From the NCBI GenBank assembly GCA_013151635.1, contig JAADHV010000070.1, positions 19,121 through 83,120 on the forward strand: a DNA stretch of 64,000 nt, in the 5' to 3' direction. Numbering within the stretch: the stretch's first letter is position 1; each line of letters begins with the position of its first letter. Shown one piece after another: positions 26,792 through 36,431 of this stretch. The notes under the pieces were generated by a model, which saw only the letters and a list, made by a program, of their open reading frames with translations, did no database searches and was not told where the DNA came from. The stretch comes from Deltaproteobacteria bacterium. Its GTDB lineage: Bacteria > Desulfobacterota > Desulfobacteria > Desulfobacterales > Desulfobacteraceae. The position numbers were made by a program, and so were the translations under genes.

Positions 26792-28950
26792 TATATTCTC
26801 CTTTTATTTTTGTTAAGGTTTGTGGTGTCAGTGGAAAAGGTTACAACCGGTTCTTTTAATATAAGGTTCACTGCATCTTTTGCAGTTTTTGCGATAATTG
26901 GAAAGGCTTCATCAAGTTTTGATATCTGCCTTAGGTTTTCACCGGTTCTTAAAATTAACCTGGCAAAATCGCCCTGGGCAAAACCCGAGCCTGTGACAAT
27001 ATCTTCAAATGGTTCGTCGTGGGCCCACAAATAGAGGAGCAGGCTTGGCTGAATAAACAGGTTGGGTGCATGAAAGCCATGTTGTATCAGTTTAACGGCA
27101 AACGGTTTCAACCCTTTTCTTGCATTAAGAAAGGCTTCTTTCAAGCGCTTGGGAAGAGCCTTGTTGTATAATGGGTCATCTGTAAATTCTTTTTCATTTA
27201 CAAAAGAGCCGATAATGGCAGCCAGCAATGCAGGATCAGTCTCAGGCAATAGATTTTCCCTGATGCTCTGGGCCACTAAAAGCGGGGAGTCAAGCCTGAG
27301 TTTGGAAGCCCATAGACCGTCATCAGTGAGTTTCCCGTCACGGGTAACAAAATTTTCCTTTGCCAGAAATTCCATATGGTCAATAAAATCAAGCCAAAGG
27401 TATTTAAGGGCCGGGCCAAATTTTTTCCTTGCTCTTTTTCCTCTTTTTTTCCCTGACATGAGTTGATGGGAGGCAAATGATTTTTCAAGAAGCATTTTTA
27501 TCTGGTCTGGTGTGTGGGAAAGCAAAAGGTTTAAAACCATGGAAAAGTTGATGGTTATCTGGCTGTCTATGTCCGAGGGCGGGGTGTTGTTTAAGCCTGC
27601 AATATATTTTAAATCCATGAATTTACCGGGTAAAATAATTGAAAATCCAATATTATCCATTCCCCTTCTTCCGGCCCTGCCGGACATTTGCTGGAATTCA
27701 CCAGGGGTTAATGGGATAAACTCAACGCCGTTAAACCTGTCCGAATTCAGGATGACAACGGATCGTGCAGGAAAATTTACCCCTGCCGCCACTGTGGAGG
27801 TTGCAAACATAGCATCTAAAAACCCCTGGGACATAAGTTGCTCAACAACCACCTTCCATGCAGGAAGATGGCCGCTGTGATGGGAAGCTGTGGCAGTTAG
27901 TTCAAGGTATTCCCGCTGGTGGTGGTTTTCAAGGTGGGGATTTCCTGACACAAGTTCATTGATTTTGCAGGACAGGGCTTTTTTCCTTCCAGGACTTTTT
28001 AACAGCAAATTTGAATTACAAAGTTTTATGGCCTGGTCGCATTCTGCCCTTGATTTTAAAAAAAAAATTGCCGGCAGCAGATGGTACCTGTCCAGGATAT
28101 TGAGGATGTCGGAAAACCGGGGAAGTTTTCCAGGCGGGGCAAGCAGGGGCTTTTTTTTCGCATTATTAAATTTAAATACTTTTTTATGGAGTTTTTGTTT
28201 TTTACCTTTTTGTGTTTTCTGCATCAACGGGAAAAGGGTGCCGGAAGGGTGCAAAAAAAGTGGGAAAAGAGGGACAGGCCTGTCGTGCTTTTCTATGACA
28301 TGACAATTTTTCCCCCTGATGGATTCAAGCCATTTTGCAATCTGGAAAGGGTTTCCAATGGTTGCAGACAATAAAAGCAAAGGGATTCTGCAAGGAAGAT
28401 AGATCATGATTTCTTCCCATACAACACCACGCTGTTCATCCCCAAGAAAATGGACTTCATCCAGAATTATTAAGTCACAGGTTAAGTTTTCACCAGTATA
28501 CATGGCATCATAAAGCTGATTTCGTAAAATTTCCGTAGTGCCGATAACAATTGCAGCATCAGGGTTGTTCTTTATATCACCGGTAAGAATTCCCACATTG
28601 TCTTTACCGAACAGCTCTGAAAACCTGGTATGTATGGAATTGGTTAAAGCTTTTAAGGGCGTGGCATACCAGGTTTTTCCTTTTTCATGCATTATTTTTT
28701 TTGCTACCTGTTCTGCAATCCATGTCTTTCCTGCACCTGTGGGAGCTGCAACAAGGCAGTCGGATTTTTTTATGGCTTCTATTGCCTGGATTTGAAAAGG
28801 GTCGGGTGTGAAATCTTTTCCATCCGGGGTTCCGATTTTTTTAAACACATTTTTTAAAGACTTATCAGAACCAGGCTGCATGTTTTTTTTTGCCGGAGGG
28901 TTTCCTGATTGTTTATAGGGTTTTTTTGAAGAATAAAATCTTTTTTTCAT
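26791..28950 (-). CDS. Ski2-like DEAD/DEAH-box RNA/DNA helicase
   Basis: A 719-residue superfamily 2 helicase. Motif I is APTGAGKTWIAEQ (~residue 69), motif II DEVHFLGD, motif III LLSATIGNP and motif VI QMSGRAGRRGMD. Between them is ATSTVAAGVNFPARSVV, the motif V region of Ski2/Mtr4/Hel308-like enzymes. The ~200-residue C-terminal part is helical. The first ~45 residues are basic and low-complexity (Lys/Ser/Pro-rich). It most likely unwinds structured RNA. It is the first gene of the operon with ridA, ettA and the DMT transporter, and faces the large hybrid kinase across a ~94-bp gap. Confidence 0.88.
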   Translation of the reverse strand: MKKRFYSSKKPYKQSGNPPAKKNMQPGSDKSLKNVFKKIGTPDGKDFTPDPFQIQAIEAIKKSDCLVAAPTGAGKTWIAEQVAKKIMHEKGKTWYATPLKALTNSIHTRFSELFGKDNVGILTGDIKNNPDAAIVIGTTEILRNQLYDAMYTGENLTCDLIILDEVHFLGDEQRGVVWEEIMIYLPCRIPLLLLSATIGNPFQIAKWLESIRGKNCHVIEKHDRPVPLFPLFLHPSGTLFPLMQKTQKGKKQKLHKKVFKFNNAKKKPLLAPPGKLPRFSDILNILDRYHLLPAIFFLKSRAECDQAIKLCNSNLLLKSPGRKKALSCKINELVSGNPHLENHHQREYLELTATASHHSGHLPAWKVVVEQLMSQGFLDAMFATSTVAAGVNFPARSVVILNSDRFNGVEFIPLTPGEFQQMSGRAGRRGMDNIGFSIILPGKFMDLKYIAGLNNTPPSDIDSQITINFSMVLNLLLSHTPDQIKMLLEKSFASHQLMSGKKRGKRARKKFGPALKYLWLDFIDHMEFLAKENFVTRDGKLTDDGLWASKLRLDSPLLVAQSIRENLLPETDPALLAAIIGSFVNEKEFTDDPLYNKALPKRLKEAFLNARKGLKPFAVKLIQHGFHAPNLFIQPSLLLYLWAHDEPFEDIVTGSGFAQGDFARLILRTGENLRQISKLDEAFPIIAKTAKDAVNLILKEPVVTFSTDTTNLNKNKRRI

Positions 28951-29044
28951 GGCATTGATAAATCATAAAAACTAATATTATGCAACTCTTTACTCCATGT
29001 GCTTATGCTGATAATATGATATTAAATCTTTTTCTGGTGACTGA

Positions 29045-32000
29045 ATGAATAAAGCTGCCGTATCCCGACCATCCAAATTTCGTGACGCAGATAAAACCAT
29101 CCGGGTTTTATTTGAGATTTCAAACGCTGTCAATAATACTTTTAATATTGATGAATTATATAAAGCCATTCATCAGATACTTGGAAAAATTCTTAATGTT
29201 GATAATTTTTTTATTGCGATCCACAACAAAGAAAAAAATTCTATTTTGTTCCCCTATTTTGTTGATGAAATGGATAAGGATTTACTTGAGGTGTTGGAAA
29301 TCAGCAAAAAAAATTCTTTAACAGCAAGGGTGATCAATGAAAAAAGGCCCCTGCTGGTCCGGAAAGAAGAATTAGAAAGTATTATGGCGCAGACAACCGG
29401 GGCAACGATCGGGTCTCCCAGCAAAGTCTGGGCCGGGGTCCCCCTGAAAGTTAAAAATGAGGTTTTAGGGGCGATTGTCCTTCAAAGTTATACATCCGAA
29501 GATATGTATAAGGAAAGTGATCTTGAACTTTTAAACTCGGTGTCTGAATTTTTGGCCCTTGCTATTGAGCGAAAACAGGCCGAAGATAATATCCGGCAGA
29601 ACGAAAAAGTAACTAAGACACTTTATTCGATTGCCAATGCAGTGAATATCACAGATAATTTAAATGACCTTTATGAATCTATTTATGATTCCCTGAACAG
29701 GTTGATGGCTCTTCCCAATTTTTTTATTGCCATTTTAAATGGTGATAATAATTCACTTCATTTCTCCTTTTATCTTGATGAGTACGATTCAGAAGAAACT
29801 ATTTCTTCATTTACTATCAATAATATCTATGAAACCAATCTTATTACCAAAGATGTGCTTAAATCCAAAAAGCCCCTGTTTTTATCCCGGGAAATGGTGA
29901 AAAAAAGAAGGGCAGAGGGTAAAATATCAGGGACACTGCCTTTGATCTGGCTTGGGGTGCCCTTGATTGTGAGGGATGATGTGATTGGTGTCATGGTGGT
30001 TCAGCATTATCATGATCCTGAGTATTTTACGCAAAAAGATATGGACCTTCTTGTTGCAATTTCCGACCAGGTGGCCCTTGCAATTGACCGCACAAGAGCC
30101 CAGGAAATGATCCTGGCAAGGGAAAAACAGATCAGGAACCTGTCCCGTCAGACTCAGGAATTTTCCCTTGTGGCAGCATCCATTATTTCCCAGAAAGACG
30201 AGAACCAATTGTTTAAGGACATAAGCCGTGCCATTGTAAAATATTCTGATTATAATCGATTAATTATGTCCTATTTTATGGAGGAGCCGCCATACCGGCA
30301 GATCATAGGATTTGAGGGAATTGATGAGAATAAAATCAAGGCTATCAAGTCAAAAGATGCACCAAAACTATATTATGAGAATATTTTCAACGCCGGGATA
30401 AAACTTGGTAAGCTGTCATGCTATTTGTCCCGGAAAGAAAGTGAAATCATAGGGAATGAACTTCCGGTTTTTAAGAACCGGGAAAAACCCTGCCCGCACC
30501 ATACCTGGCACCCCGATGACATGCTGTTTATCAGGATGAATGATGCAGACGGCAATCTTATGGGGGTTATCTCGGTTGATGATTCTAAATCCGGGAAAAG
30601 ACCGACTGATGAAACAGTAGGCCCTTTAGAAGTTTTTGCCAGTCTTATTTCCCAGATTATTATTTTCCGGAAAATTCAAAATGAACTCAAGGAACATAAA
30701 GAAAATCTTGAACATATGGTTGCCGGGCGGACCCGTGAATTAACAACTGAAATTTCCGAGCGGGTTCAAATCGAAAAAAAGCTTAAAAAGGCAAAATTGG
30801 ATGCTGAGGCTGCATCCCGGGCAAAAGGGGAGTTCCTGGCCAACATGAGCCATGAAATCCGTACCCCCATAAACGGAATCATGGGTATGGCTGAACTTGC
30901 TTTGGAACAGGTACAAAACAAAGAGTTAAAAAAAATTATCCAGACCATAGATTCGGAAGCAAATGCATTGTTGACCATCATTAACGAAGTCCTGGATTTT
31001 TCAAAAATCGAGGCGGGTAAATTTGAAATCGAAAATATTTCTTTTGATATCAGGCATACATTTGAACAGGCCTGCTCAAGTCTTGCCATGGGAATAAATG
31101 ACAAGGATATAGAGTTTATATCGTTTTTATCTCCTGATATCCCAAATTGTTTAAAGGGTGATCCGGGCCGTTTCAGGCAAATTCTTGTGAACCTTGCATC
31201 CAATGCATTGAAATTTACAAATAAAGGTGAAATCCTTATTCAAGGGGAAGTTCTCAAGGATTTTAAAACATCAGTTGAATTAAAATTTATCGTTAAAGAC
31301 ACCGGGATCGGCATTCCCCTGGAAAAACAGGCGGATATTTTTAAAAGTTTCAGCCAGGCAGATGGATCAACAACCAGGAAATATGGTGGAACAGGACTTG
31401 GGACAACTATTTCCAAACAACTGGTGGAGTTGATGGGTGGAAAAATAGGCCTTGAAAGCAAAGAAGGAAAAGGAAGCGTTTTCTGGTTCACCATCATGTT
31501 TGAAAAATCAGGAGAACCAGATAAGGCGGCAATAATTCATACAGGACTTAAAGATAAAACCATCCTGGTTATTGAAGATAATAAAACAAGCGCCAATGTG
31601 TTAACCTCATATCTGAATTCTTTTGGTTGCCGCGTCTTTGTTTCAGGCACCGGAGCAAAGGCCGTGTCATTTCTTGAGAAGAATTTCCTGGAAAATAAAA
31701 TTTTGGATGTAATTCTTGTGAGCTTTCAATTGCCTGATATGGACGGGTTCCGGCTTGCCCGTATTGTAAGAGGAAAAGAGAAATTAAAGACCATCCCCAT
31801 TGTCATGTTGACATCCTCGGGCAGGCCTGGTGACGGCAGGCTCTGTAAAGAGGTCGGAATCAACGGGTATCTTTTAAAACCCCTGAAGCAGGAGGAACTT
31901 AAACTTGCCATTGGTACGGTTATTGGGAATTTTAAATATTTGTTGAACGATGAAAAAAGACTGGTCACACGGCACAGTATTGCCGAGCAAATGGCAAAAA

Positions 32001-32797
32001 ATACTAAAGTCCTGCTTGTTGAAGATTATCCTACCAACCAGCAGATCGCCATGAAATATTTAACAAAGGCGGGCTACAATGCTACTTTGGCGGAAAACGG
32101 AAAGATTGCCGTCAGGTATTTTAAACAAAAACAATTTGATTTGATTCTCATGGATATCCAGATGCCGGAAATGGACGGATACGAGGCAACCTTTCACATC
32201 AGGAATCATGAAAAAAAGATCAATAAACTTTGTGCCGCACCGGTCAGAATTCCGATTATTGCTTTAACGGCACATGCATTGGAAGGTTACAGGGAACAAT
32301 GCCTTGAAGCGGATATGGACGATTATATGACCAAACCTTTAAAGCGGGACCTTTTTTTGTCAATTATACATAAATGGATTTCAAAAACACACACAGGCAA
32401 TATTTATAAAAAGCAGATTGATCAGGATAAAGCTCAAATAAAAAAACACAATAACAAGAGGACAAAAGATTATCCCATGGATTACAGGAGAGCTTTGGAC
32501 GAATTTGAAGATGATGATGAGTTTTTAAAAGAAGTAATAGAGGAGTTCCTGGGAAATGTGGAAGATCAATTGCCTGCTATTGAGAAGGCCATGAAAGAAA
32601 ACGATTATGAAACAGTTTCAAAAGAATCCCATGCCATAAAAGGCGGTGCGGCAAACCTGACAGCAATGGCGCTTTCTAAAAAAGCACACGATCTGGAATT
32701 GATCGGCAAAAAAAAAGAACCATGTGGCGGGATGAATGCTGTTGAGGAATTAAAAAAAGAATTTAAGGCTTTAAAGGCTTTTTTAAAGGAAGAATGA
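29045..32797 (+). CDS. Hybrid sensor histidine kinase: GAF x3, HisKA, HATPase, two receivers, HPt
   Basis: A 1250-residue soluble phosphorelay protein. There are three GAF-like domains (~20-175, 190-355, 370-550), the first two alike with LGVPL/AGVPL cores, then a coiled coil (~555-595). The HisKA box NMSHEIRTPINGIMG has His 603. The HATPase (~710-830) shows DTGIGIP and GGTGLGT. Receiver 1 (~840-965) has Ser 893 where the phospho-acceptor Asp is expected (DVILVSFQLPDMDG). Receiver 2 (~985-1115) is canonical with Asp 1037 (LILMDIQMPEMDG). The HPt domain (~1150-1250) has His 1196 in SHAIKGGAANL. Phosphate likely passes 603 to 1037 to 1196, with receiver 1 as a structural module. Confidence 0.93.
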   Translation: MNKAAVSRPSKFRDADKTIRVLFEISNAVNNTFNIDELYKAIHQILGKILNVDNFFIAIHNKEKNSILFPYFVDEMDKDLLEVLEISKKNSLTARVINEKRPLLVRKEELESIMAQTTGATIGSPSKVWAGVPLKVKNEVLGAIVLQSYTSEDMYKESDLELLNSVSEFLALAIERKQAEDNIRQNEKVTKTLYSIANAVNITDNLNDLYESIYDSLNRLMALPNFFIAILNGDNNSLHFSFYLDEYDSEETISSFTINNIYETNLITKDVLKSKKPLFLSREMVKKRRAEGKISGTLPLIWLGVPLIVRDDVIGVMVVQHYHDPEYFTQKDMDLLVAISDQVALAIDRTRAQEMILAREKQIRNLSRQTQEFSLVAASIISQKDENQLFKDISRAIVKYSDYNRLIMSYFMEEPPYRQIIGFEGIDENKIKAIKSKDAPKLYYENIFNAGIKLGKLSCYLSRKESEIIGNELPVFKNREKPCPHHTWHPDDMLFIRMNDADGNLMGVISVDDSKSGKRPTDETVGPLEVFASLISQIIIFRKIQNELKEHKENLEHMVAGRTRELTTEISERVQIEKKLKKAKLDAEAASRAKGEFLANMSHEIRTPINGIMGMAELALEQVQNKELKKIIQTIDSEANALLTIINEVLDFSKIEAGKFEIENISFDIRHTFEQACSSLAMGINDKDIEFISFLSPDIPNCLKGDPGRFRQILVNLASNALKFTNKGEILIQGEVLKDFKTSVELKFIVKDTGIGIPLEKQADIFKSFSQADGSTTRKYGGTGLGTTISKQLVELMGGKIGLESKEGKGSVFWFTIMFEKSGEPDKAAIIHTGLKDKTILVIEDNKTSANVLTSYLNSFGCRVFVSGTGAKAVSFLEKNFLENKILDVILVSFQLPDMDGFRLARIVRGKEKLKTIPIVMLTSSGRPGDGRLCKEVGINGYLLKPLKQEELKLAIGTVIGNFKYLLNDEKRLVTRHSIAEQMAKNTKVLLVEDYPTNQQIAMKYLTKAGYNATLAENGKIAVRYFKQKQFDLILMDIQMPEMDGYEATFHIRNHEKKINKLCAAPVRIPIIALTAHALEGYREQCLEADMDDYMTKPLKRDLFLSIIHKWISKTHTGNIYKKQIDQDKAQIKKHNNKRTKDYPMDYRRALDEFEDDDEFLKEVIEEFLGNVEDQLPAIEKAMKENDYETVSKESHAIKGGAANLTAMALSKKAHDLELIGKKKEPCGGMNAVEELKKEFKALKAFLKEE

Positions 32798-32841
32798 CCG
32801 GAGCAGAGGCAAATAGTTTGCCCTTGAATGGTCATTCTTCC
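32788..32841. terminator. Bidirectional hairpin between convergent genes
   Basis: GGAAGAATGACC (32788-32799) and GGTCATTCTTCC (32830-32841) are perfect 12-bp inverted repeats that include the kinase stop codon. Inside them GGCAAA-TAG-TTTGCC forms a second short stem. It sits between the convergent kinase and acyl-CoA dehydrogenase genes. U-tracts are imperfect on both sides, so termination is likely but not certain. Confidence 0.5.
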
Positions 32842-32860
32842 AAATTTATCTTAAATTTTA

Positions 32861-34564
32861 TTAAGGTTTCATTTCATAGGAATCTTTTAATGAAATAACA
32901 TGATGTTCCCATATCCTTGAGAATCTTTCCATATCAGTTGCCGGTTTTTTAATGATTTTCCGGCAATAATCCATCTGGGAATCTTTTGTGTCAGTTTTTG
33001 AATAAAGTTTTAATGCATATTCTGAAAAATCCCTGATCATAAAGTCAAAGATCTGTTCCAGAAGGTCTTCTTCAAATTGGTCCATATTAAATTTTTCAAT
33101 GATCAACTGCCCGTAGGCCACGAGTGTGAACATTTCACCAAGATACAAAAGAAAGTCCATGTTCCCGGCCTGTTTTTTATCAGGACTTGCTTTTAAGAGC
33201 ATTTCTTGCAACAGCTTTATCTGGTCTTTGAAAATATTGACATTTGGCAGATTCACGCTGTTGTATGCAATATTGAAATCATGAAATTGTATTTTCCCAA
33301 GGCCTTTGGTAACTCCCTGGTCAAACAGAAATTCATCGCAGCAGGCATCGTCCCTTTTTTGAATTTCAGGAAATTTGCCAGGGTTGAAAAAGTAATTGGC
33401 CATGAATTTAATGATCAATGCCATGTTTACATGAACGGTCCCTTCCAGTTTGGGGAGCGCCCGGATATCTGTGGCTGCCATTTCAAAATAGACATCTTTT
33501 TCAAATCCCCTTGCAGCAATCACATCCCATATCAGGTTGATCACAGTCTCGCCCTGGGATGGAACTTTCATTTTGACCATGGGGTTGAATAAAAGATACC
33601 TTCTGTCATTTTCTGACGCACTTCTAAAATAATCGGCGGCACGCTGTGAAAAGAGTTTCATGGCAACAAGCCTTGTGTAAGCATCAACAAACATCTGTTT
33701 TATGTGTGGGAAATCTGTGACCCATTTACCATAAAGATTCCTGTTTGCTGCATGGTTCAGGCCCTCATAAAAGGCATGGGTGCAGATGCCGATGGATGCC
33801 CAGCCAAGATTGAACTTCCCAACATTAATGGTGTTTAATGCACAATCCCAGGCATCCTGTCCTGTTGAAAGGATGTCCTCTTTAGCCACCGGATACCCGT
33901 TTAAGGCATATTCTGCCACATATCCTTCCCAGTCAACCACGTTCTGGACAAGATCATAGTTTTCATGTTCCGGATCCACTGCAAAAAAGACATATTCACC
34001 GGTTTCAGTATTTTTTCCAAAGGTGGAAACAATGCCGGCTTTATTGGCGTTACCGATATAGTATTTCCCGCCATCAGCCACATATCGGCCTTTACCGAGC
34101 GGTGTTAAGGACATATCAGAGGAATAAAGATCTGCACCATGGGTTTTTTCCGACAAGCCAAAAGCAAAAATATGCCCGTCTTTTAATAAGCCGGCGGTTT
34201 TGTTTTTGATTTTTTCATTGTGACTCATCCAGATGGGCCCAAGACCCAGGATGGAAACCTGCCAGGTATACCAGTAAGACAGGTTGTAAAACCCCAAGAT
34301 TTCATTGAAATCACAGATTCTTCTTGTGTCCCATCTTGCATCAGGGTTGTCTCCTGCATACTTTGAGGGGGTAAGAAGAGTTGAAAAAATCCGGTTTTCT
34401 TTTAAAAATTCAATAAAATCATCATACCATATCCTTTCATGGTAATCTGTTTTCAACCTTTTTTTCCCTCGGCTTTCAAAAAATTCAATGGTTTTTTTCA
34501 TGATTTTTTTTGATTCAGGATCAAGGTGACTAAATTTTTCTGTTTCAGGATTTAATAAATGCAT
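32861..34564 (-). CDS. Acyl-CoA dehydrogenase family protein (large, ~567 aa)
   Basis: A flavin acyl-CoA dehydrogenase-type protein, longer than the ~390-residue norm. The N-terminal helical part (~1-130) is followed by the beta domain with FAFGLSEKTHGADLYSSDM (FAD/substrate contact) and YYIGNANKAGI. The C-terminal helical domain includes AAATDIRALPKLEGTVHVN, near the place of the catalytic EGT segment. An extra ~150-residue C-terminal helical region follows. It probably oxidises an acyl-CoA, with electrons passing to ETF. It is 40 bp downstream of the MarR gene and likely regulated by it. Substrate unknown. Confidence 0.85.
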   Translation of the reverse strand: MHLLNPETEKFSHLDPESKKIMKKTIEFFESRGKKRLKTDYHERIWYDDFIEFLKENRIFSTLLTPSKYAGDNPDARWDTRRICDFNEILGFYNLSYWYTWQVSILGLGPIWMSHNEKIKNKTAGLLKDGHIFAFGLSEKTHGADLYSSDMSLTPLGKGRYVADGGKYYIGNANKAGIVSTFGKNTETGEYVFFAVDPEHENYDLVQNVVDWEGYVAEYALNGYPVAKEDILSTGQDAWDCALNTINVGKFNLGWASIGICTHAFYEGLNHAANRNLYGKWVTDFPHIKQMFVDAYTRLVAMKLFSQRAADYFRSASENDRRYLLFNPMVKMKVPSQGETVINLIWDVIAARGFEKDVYFEMAATDIRALPKLEGTVHVNMALIIKFMANYFFNPGKFPEIQKRDDACCDEFLFDQGVTKGLGKIQFHDFNIAYNSVNLPNVNIFKDQIKLLQEMLLKASPDKKQAGNMDFLLYLGEMFTLVAYGQLIIEKFNMDQFEEDLLEQIFDFMIRDFSEYALKLYSKTDTKDSQMDYCRKIIKKPATDMERFSRIWEHHVISLKDSYEMKP

Positions 34565-34604
34565 AAATTTTTCCCTTATTAATATGGTTAGTACTCAAAC
34601 TTAT

Positions 34605-35036
34605 TTACCCACCATTGATGACATCGGTGAGAAATCGTTTGAATAAAATTTTCTCTTCAATGGAAAAGCCCTGTAATATTTCCTGGTTGGCCTTTTGCCG
34701 TTCTTTTGTCAGGTCGTTTTTCAGGTTATCTGCCTTTGGGGAGGTATAAATGGACAAAAGCCTTTTATCTTTTTTATTTATTTGTTTTTTAATCCACCCG
34801 CCTTTGACCATTCTTTCCAGGACACCGGATAGCGTGGCCTTGTCAAGAATCAGAAATTTGCCAAGTTGTGCTGCTGTCATCCCCTGTTTGTACCATAGGC
34901 CTTCCAGTACCAGGTGCTGCAAATTTGTAAGGCCGTATGGGATCAGTTGTTTTTTGAAATCTGCATGGGCTTTCTGATATGCCTTGGCCAGAAGGAAAAC
35001 CATGCAGTCAGGAACATCATCCGGTAATTTTGTCAT
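34605..35036 (-). CDS. MarR-family transcriptional regulator
   Basis: A 143-residue winged-helix regulator. The recognition region reads GMTAAQLGKFLILDKATLSGVLERMVKGGWI and the wing KDKRLLSIYTSPKADNL, both standard MarR features. The flanking helices would form the dimer interface that binds small phenolic or acyl-CoA ligands. It precedes the 567-residue acyl-CoA dehydrogenase in the same direction. A perfect palindrome at its ribosome-binding site (35047-35058) suggests autoregulation of both genes. Confidence 0.9.
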   Translation of the reverse strand: MTKLPDDVPDCMVFLLAKAYQKAHADFKKQLIPYGLTNLQHLVLEGLWYKQGMTAAQLGKFLILDKATLSGVLERMVKGGWIKKQINKKDKRLLSIYTSPKADNLKNDLTKERQKANQEILQGFSIEEKILFKRFLTDVINGG

Positions 35037-35046
35037 CTTAAACTCC

Positions 35047-35058
35047 TTCGTATACGAA
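35047..35058. promoter_or_regulatory. Putative MarR operator
   Basis: TTCGTATACGAA is a perfect 12-bp palindrome 11 bp upstream of the MarR ATG (35036), next to the GGAG ribosome-binding site. Occupancy would block initiation. MarR proteins usually bind palindromes of this size. It is inferred to control marR and the downstream acyl-CoA dehydrogenase. Confidence 0.6.
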
Positions 35059-35127
35059 CTATATAAATGATGGATTCCAGCTTGTCAATATAATGGTTTT
35101 TTTTTATTTTTTAGTCTGAGGGAAAAT

Positions 35128-35343
35128 ATGAAATATTTAAAGATGGTTCTAATAATTTTAACCGGTCTGTTTTTCCTTTCAGGCTGCAACACATTAAGAA
35201 TAGGTATACAGAGGACAGGAGCAATCCCACCTGAGTATTGGAATCAATATCCTGGACCTCTTTTTATAAGTTCATCTGCCACGACCAGTCGTCTAATATC
35301 CGATGTCCCTGCTCCTATTTCCATCAGCTTTGCATCTCTGTAA
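35128..35343 (+). pseudogene. Truncated lipoprotein gene at an apparent insertion border
   Basis: GAGGGAAAAT precedes ATG 35128, and the first ~20 residues form a lipoprotein signal with lipobox FLSGCN. After about 43 residues (QRTGAIPPEYWNQYPG) the frame runs into the antisense of the isovaleryl-CoA dehydrogenase-like gene that ends at 35244. The rest of the frame (to 35343) is therefore not its own sequence. The 5' end of a lipoprotein gene seems to have been joined to the end of the incoming acyl-CoA operon. Confidence 0.55.
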
Positions 35344-36416
35344 AAGCGATTGATGGGGTATTCTGTCGTGTAACCATACCCGCCATGGAGTTGAAGCGAT
35401 TCGTTTGCCGCCCGGTTTGCAGCTTCACCGGCAAACAGAATTGCCGCTGCAGCAAGTTTGTGGATCTCAGTGCCCTTTCCGCCACGATCAGCCTGATCCG
35501 CAACAAGAGCTGCCCGATATATAAGACCGCGTGCAGCTTCAATCTCCGTATACATATTGGCCAGTTTGGCTTTAACCATTTGGAAATCACTAATGGGCTG
35601 GTTGAATTGATGCCTGGCTTTGGCATATTTAAGCCCCAGCTCCAGTGCCGTCTCTCCTATTCCCAAAGACAGGCCTGCAACGGCCACTCGTTCTGTATCA
35701 AGACCTGTCATCATGACATTAATACCAGCATCTAATTCGCCTACTATATTTTCTACTGGTACCCGGCAGTCATTGAAAATCAGCTCACTGGTCGGGGAAC
35801 ATCGATGCCCCATCTTGTCAATCTTCGGACCTGCTGAAAAACCAGGCATCCCTTTTTCAACAATAAACGCAGTTATACCCCATGCTTTTTTCTCCATGTT
35901 GGTTTTGGTGTAAATCAGAGCAATGTCTGCTATTGGGGCGTTCGTAATAAACATTTTGCTACCGTTAATCACAAAATGATTCCCATCCCTTTCTGCTGTG
36001 GTCTGAATACCTACAGCATCAGAGCCTGCACCGGGTTCTGTTAATCCCAGGCATCCGATTCTGTCGCCGCTGCAGAGTCCAGGCAAATATTTTTGTTTTT
36101 GTGCCTCGGAAGCGTTATGTTCAATGTTGTGGGCACAAAGGTTGGAGTGGGCAACATACGAAAGGGCAAGTCCGGGACAGATCCGTGCGATTTGTTCCAC
36201 CACCAGTGTAAATGTAAACTTGTCCATACCGGAACCATCGTATTCCTCTGGTATCCCAAGCCCTAAAAGTCCAAGGTCGCCAAAGGTCTGCCATATCCCT
36301 TCCGGCAGGTGGCATTCCCGGTCTAGCTCCTCTGCTATTGGGGCGATTTCTTTTTTCATGAATTCTTTAACATTTTTTTGAATCATTTTTTGTTCGCGGG
36401 TGAGTTCAAAATCCAT
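35244..36416 (-). CDS. Isovaleryl-CoA dehydrogenase-like acyl-CoA dehydrogenase
   Basis: A 390-residue acyl-CoA dehydrogenase of normal length. GCLGLTEPGAGSDAVG and FITNAPIAD are FAD/substrate motifs. The usual catalytic Glu of the C-terminal EGT segment is replaced (MEIGAGTSDIRR). As in isovaleryl-CoA dehydrogenase, a Glu is available earlier in GLDTERVAVAGLSLGIG. HSNLCAHNIEHNASEAQKQKYLP also matches that subfamily. The enzyme would desaturate a branched acyl-CoA before carboxylation by the upstream carboxylase genes. It is last in the operon 40894 to 35244 and 15 bp after the carboxyltransferase. Confidence 0.85.
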   Translation of the reverse strand: MDFELTREQKMIQKNVKEFMKKEIAPIAEELDRECHLPEGIWQTFGDLGLLGLGIPEEYDGSGMDKFTFTLVVEQIARICPGLALSYVAHSNLCAHNIEHNASEAQKQKYLPGLCSGDRIGCLGLTEPGAGSDAVGIQTTAERDGNHFVINGSKMFITNAPIADIALIYTKTNMEKKAWGITAFIVEKGMPGFSAGPKIDKMGHRCSPTSELIFNDCRVPVENIVGELDAGINVMMTGLDTERVAVAGLSLGIGETALELGLKYAKARHQFNQPISDFQMVKAKLANMYTEIEAARGLIYRAALVADQADRGGKGTEIHKLAAAAILFAGEAANRAANESLQLHGGYGYTTEYPINRFYRDAKLMEIGAGTSDIRRLVVADELIKRGPGY

Positions 36417-36431
36417 AGGTTTGATCCCTCC

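Noticed and set aside
35238..35735. A 165-codon plus-strand frame with many Cys
   Set aside because: Antisense of the isovaleryl-CoA dehydrogenase-like gene; no ribosome-binding site and no recognisable family.
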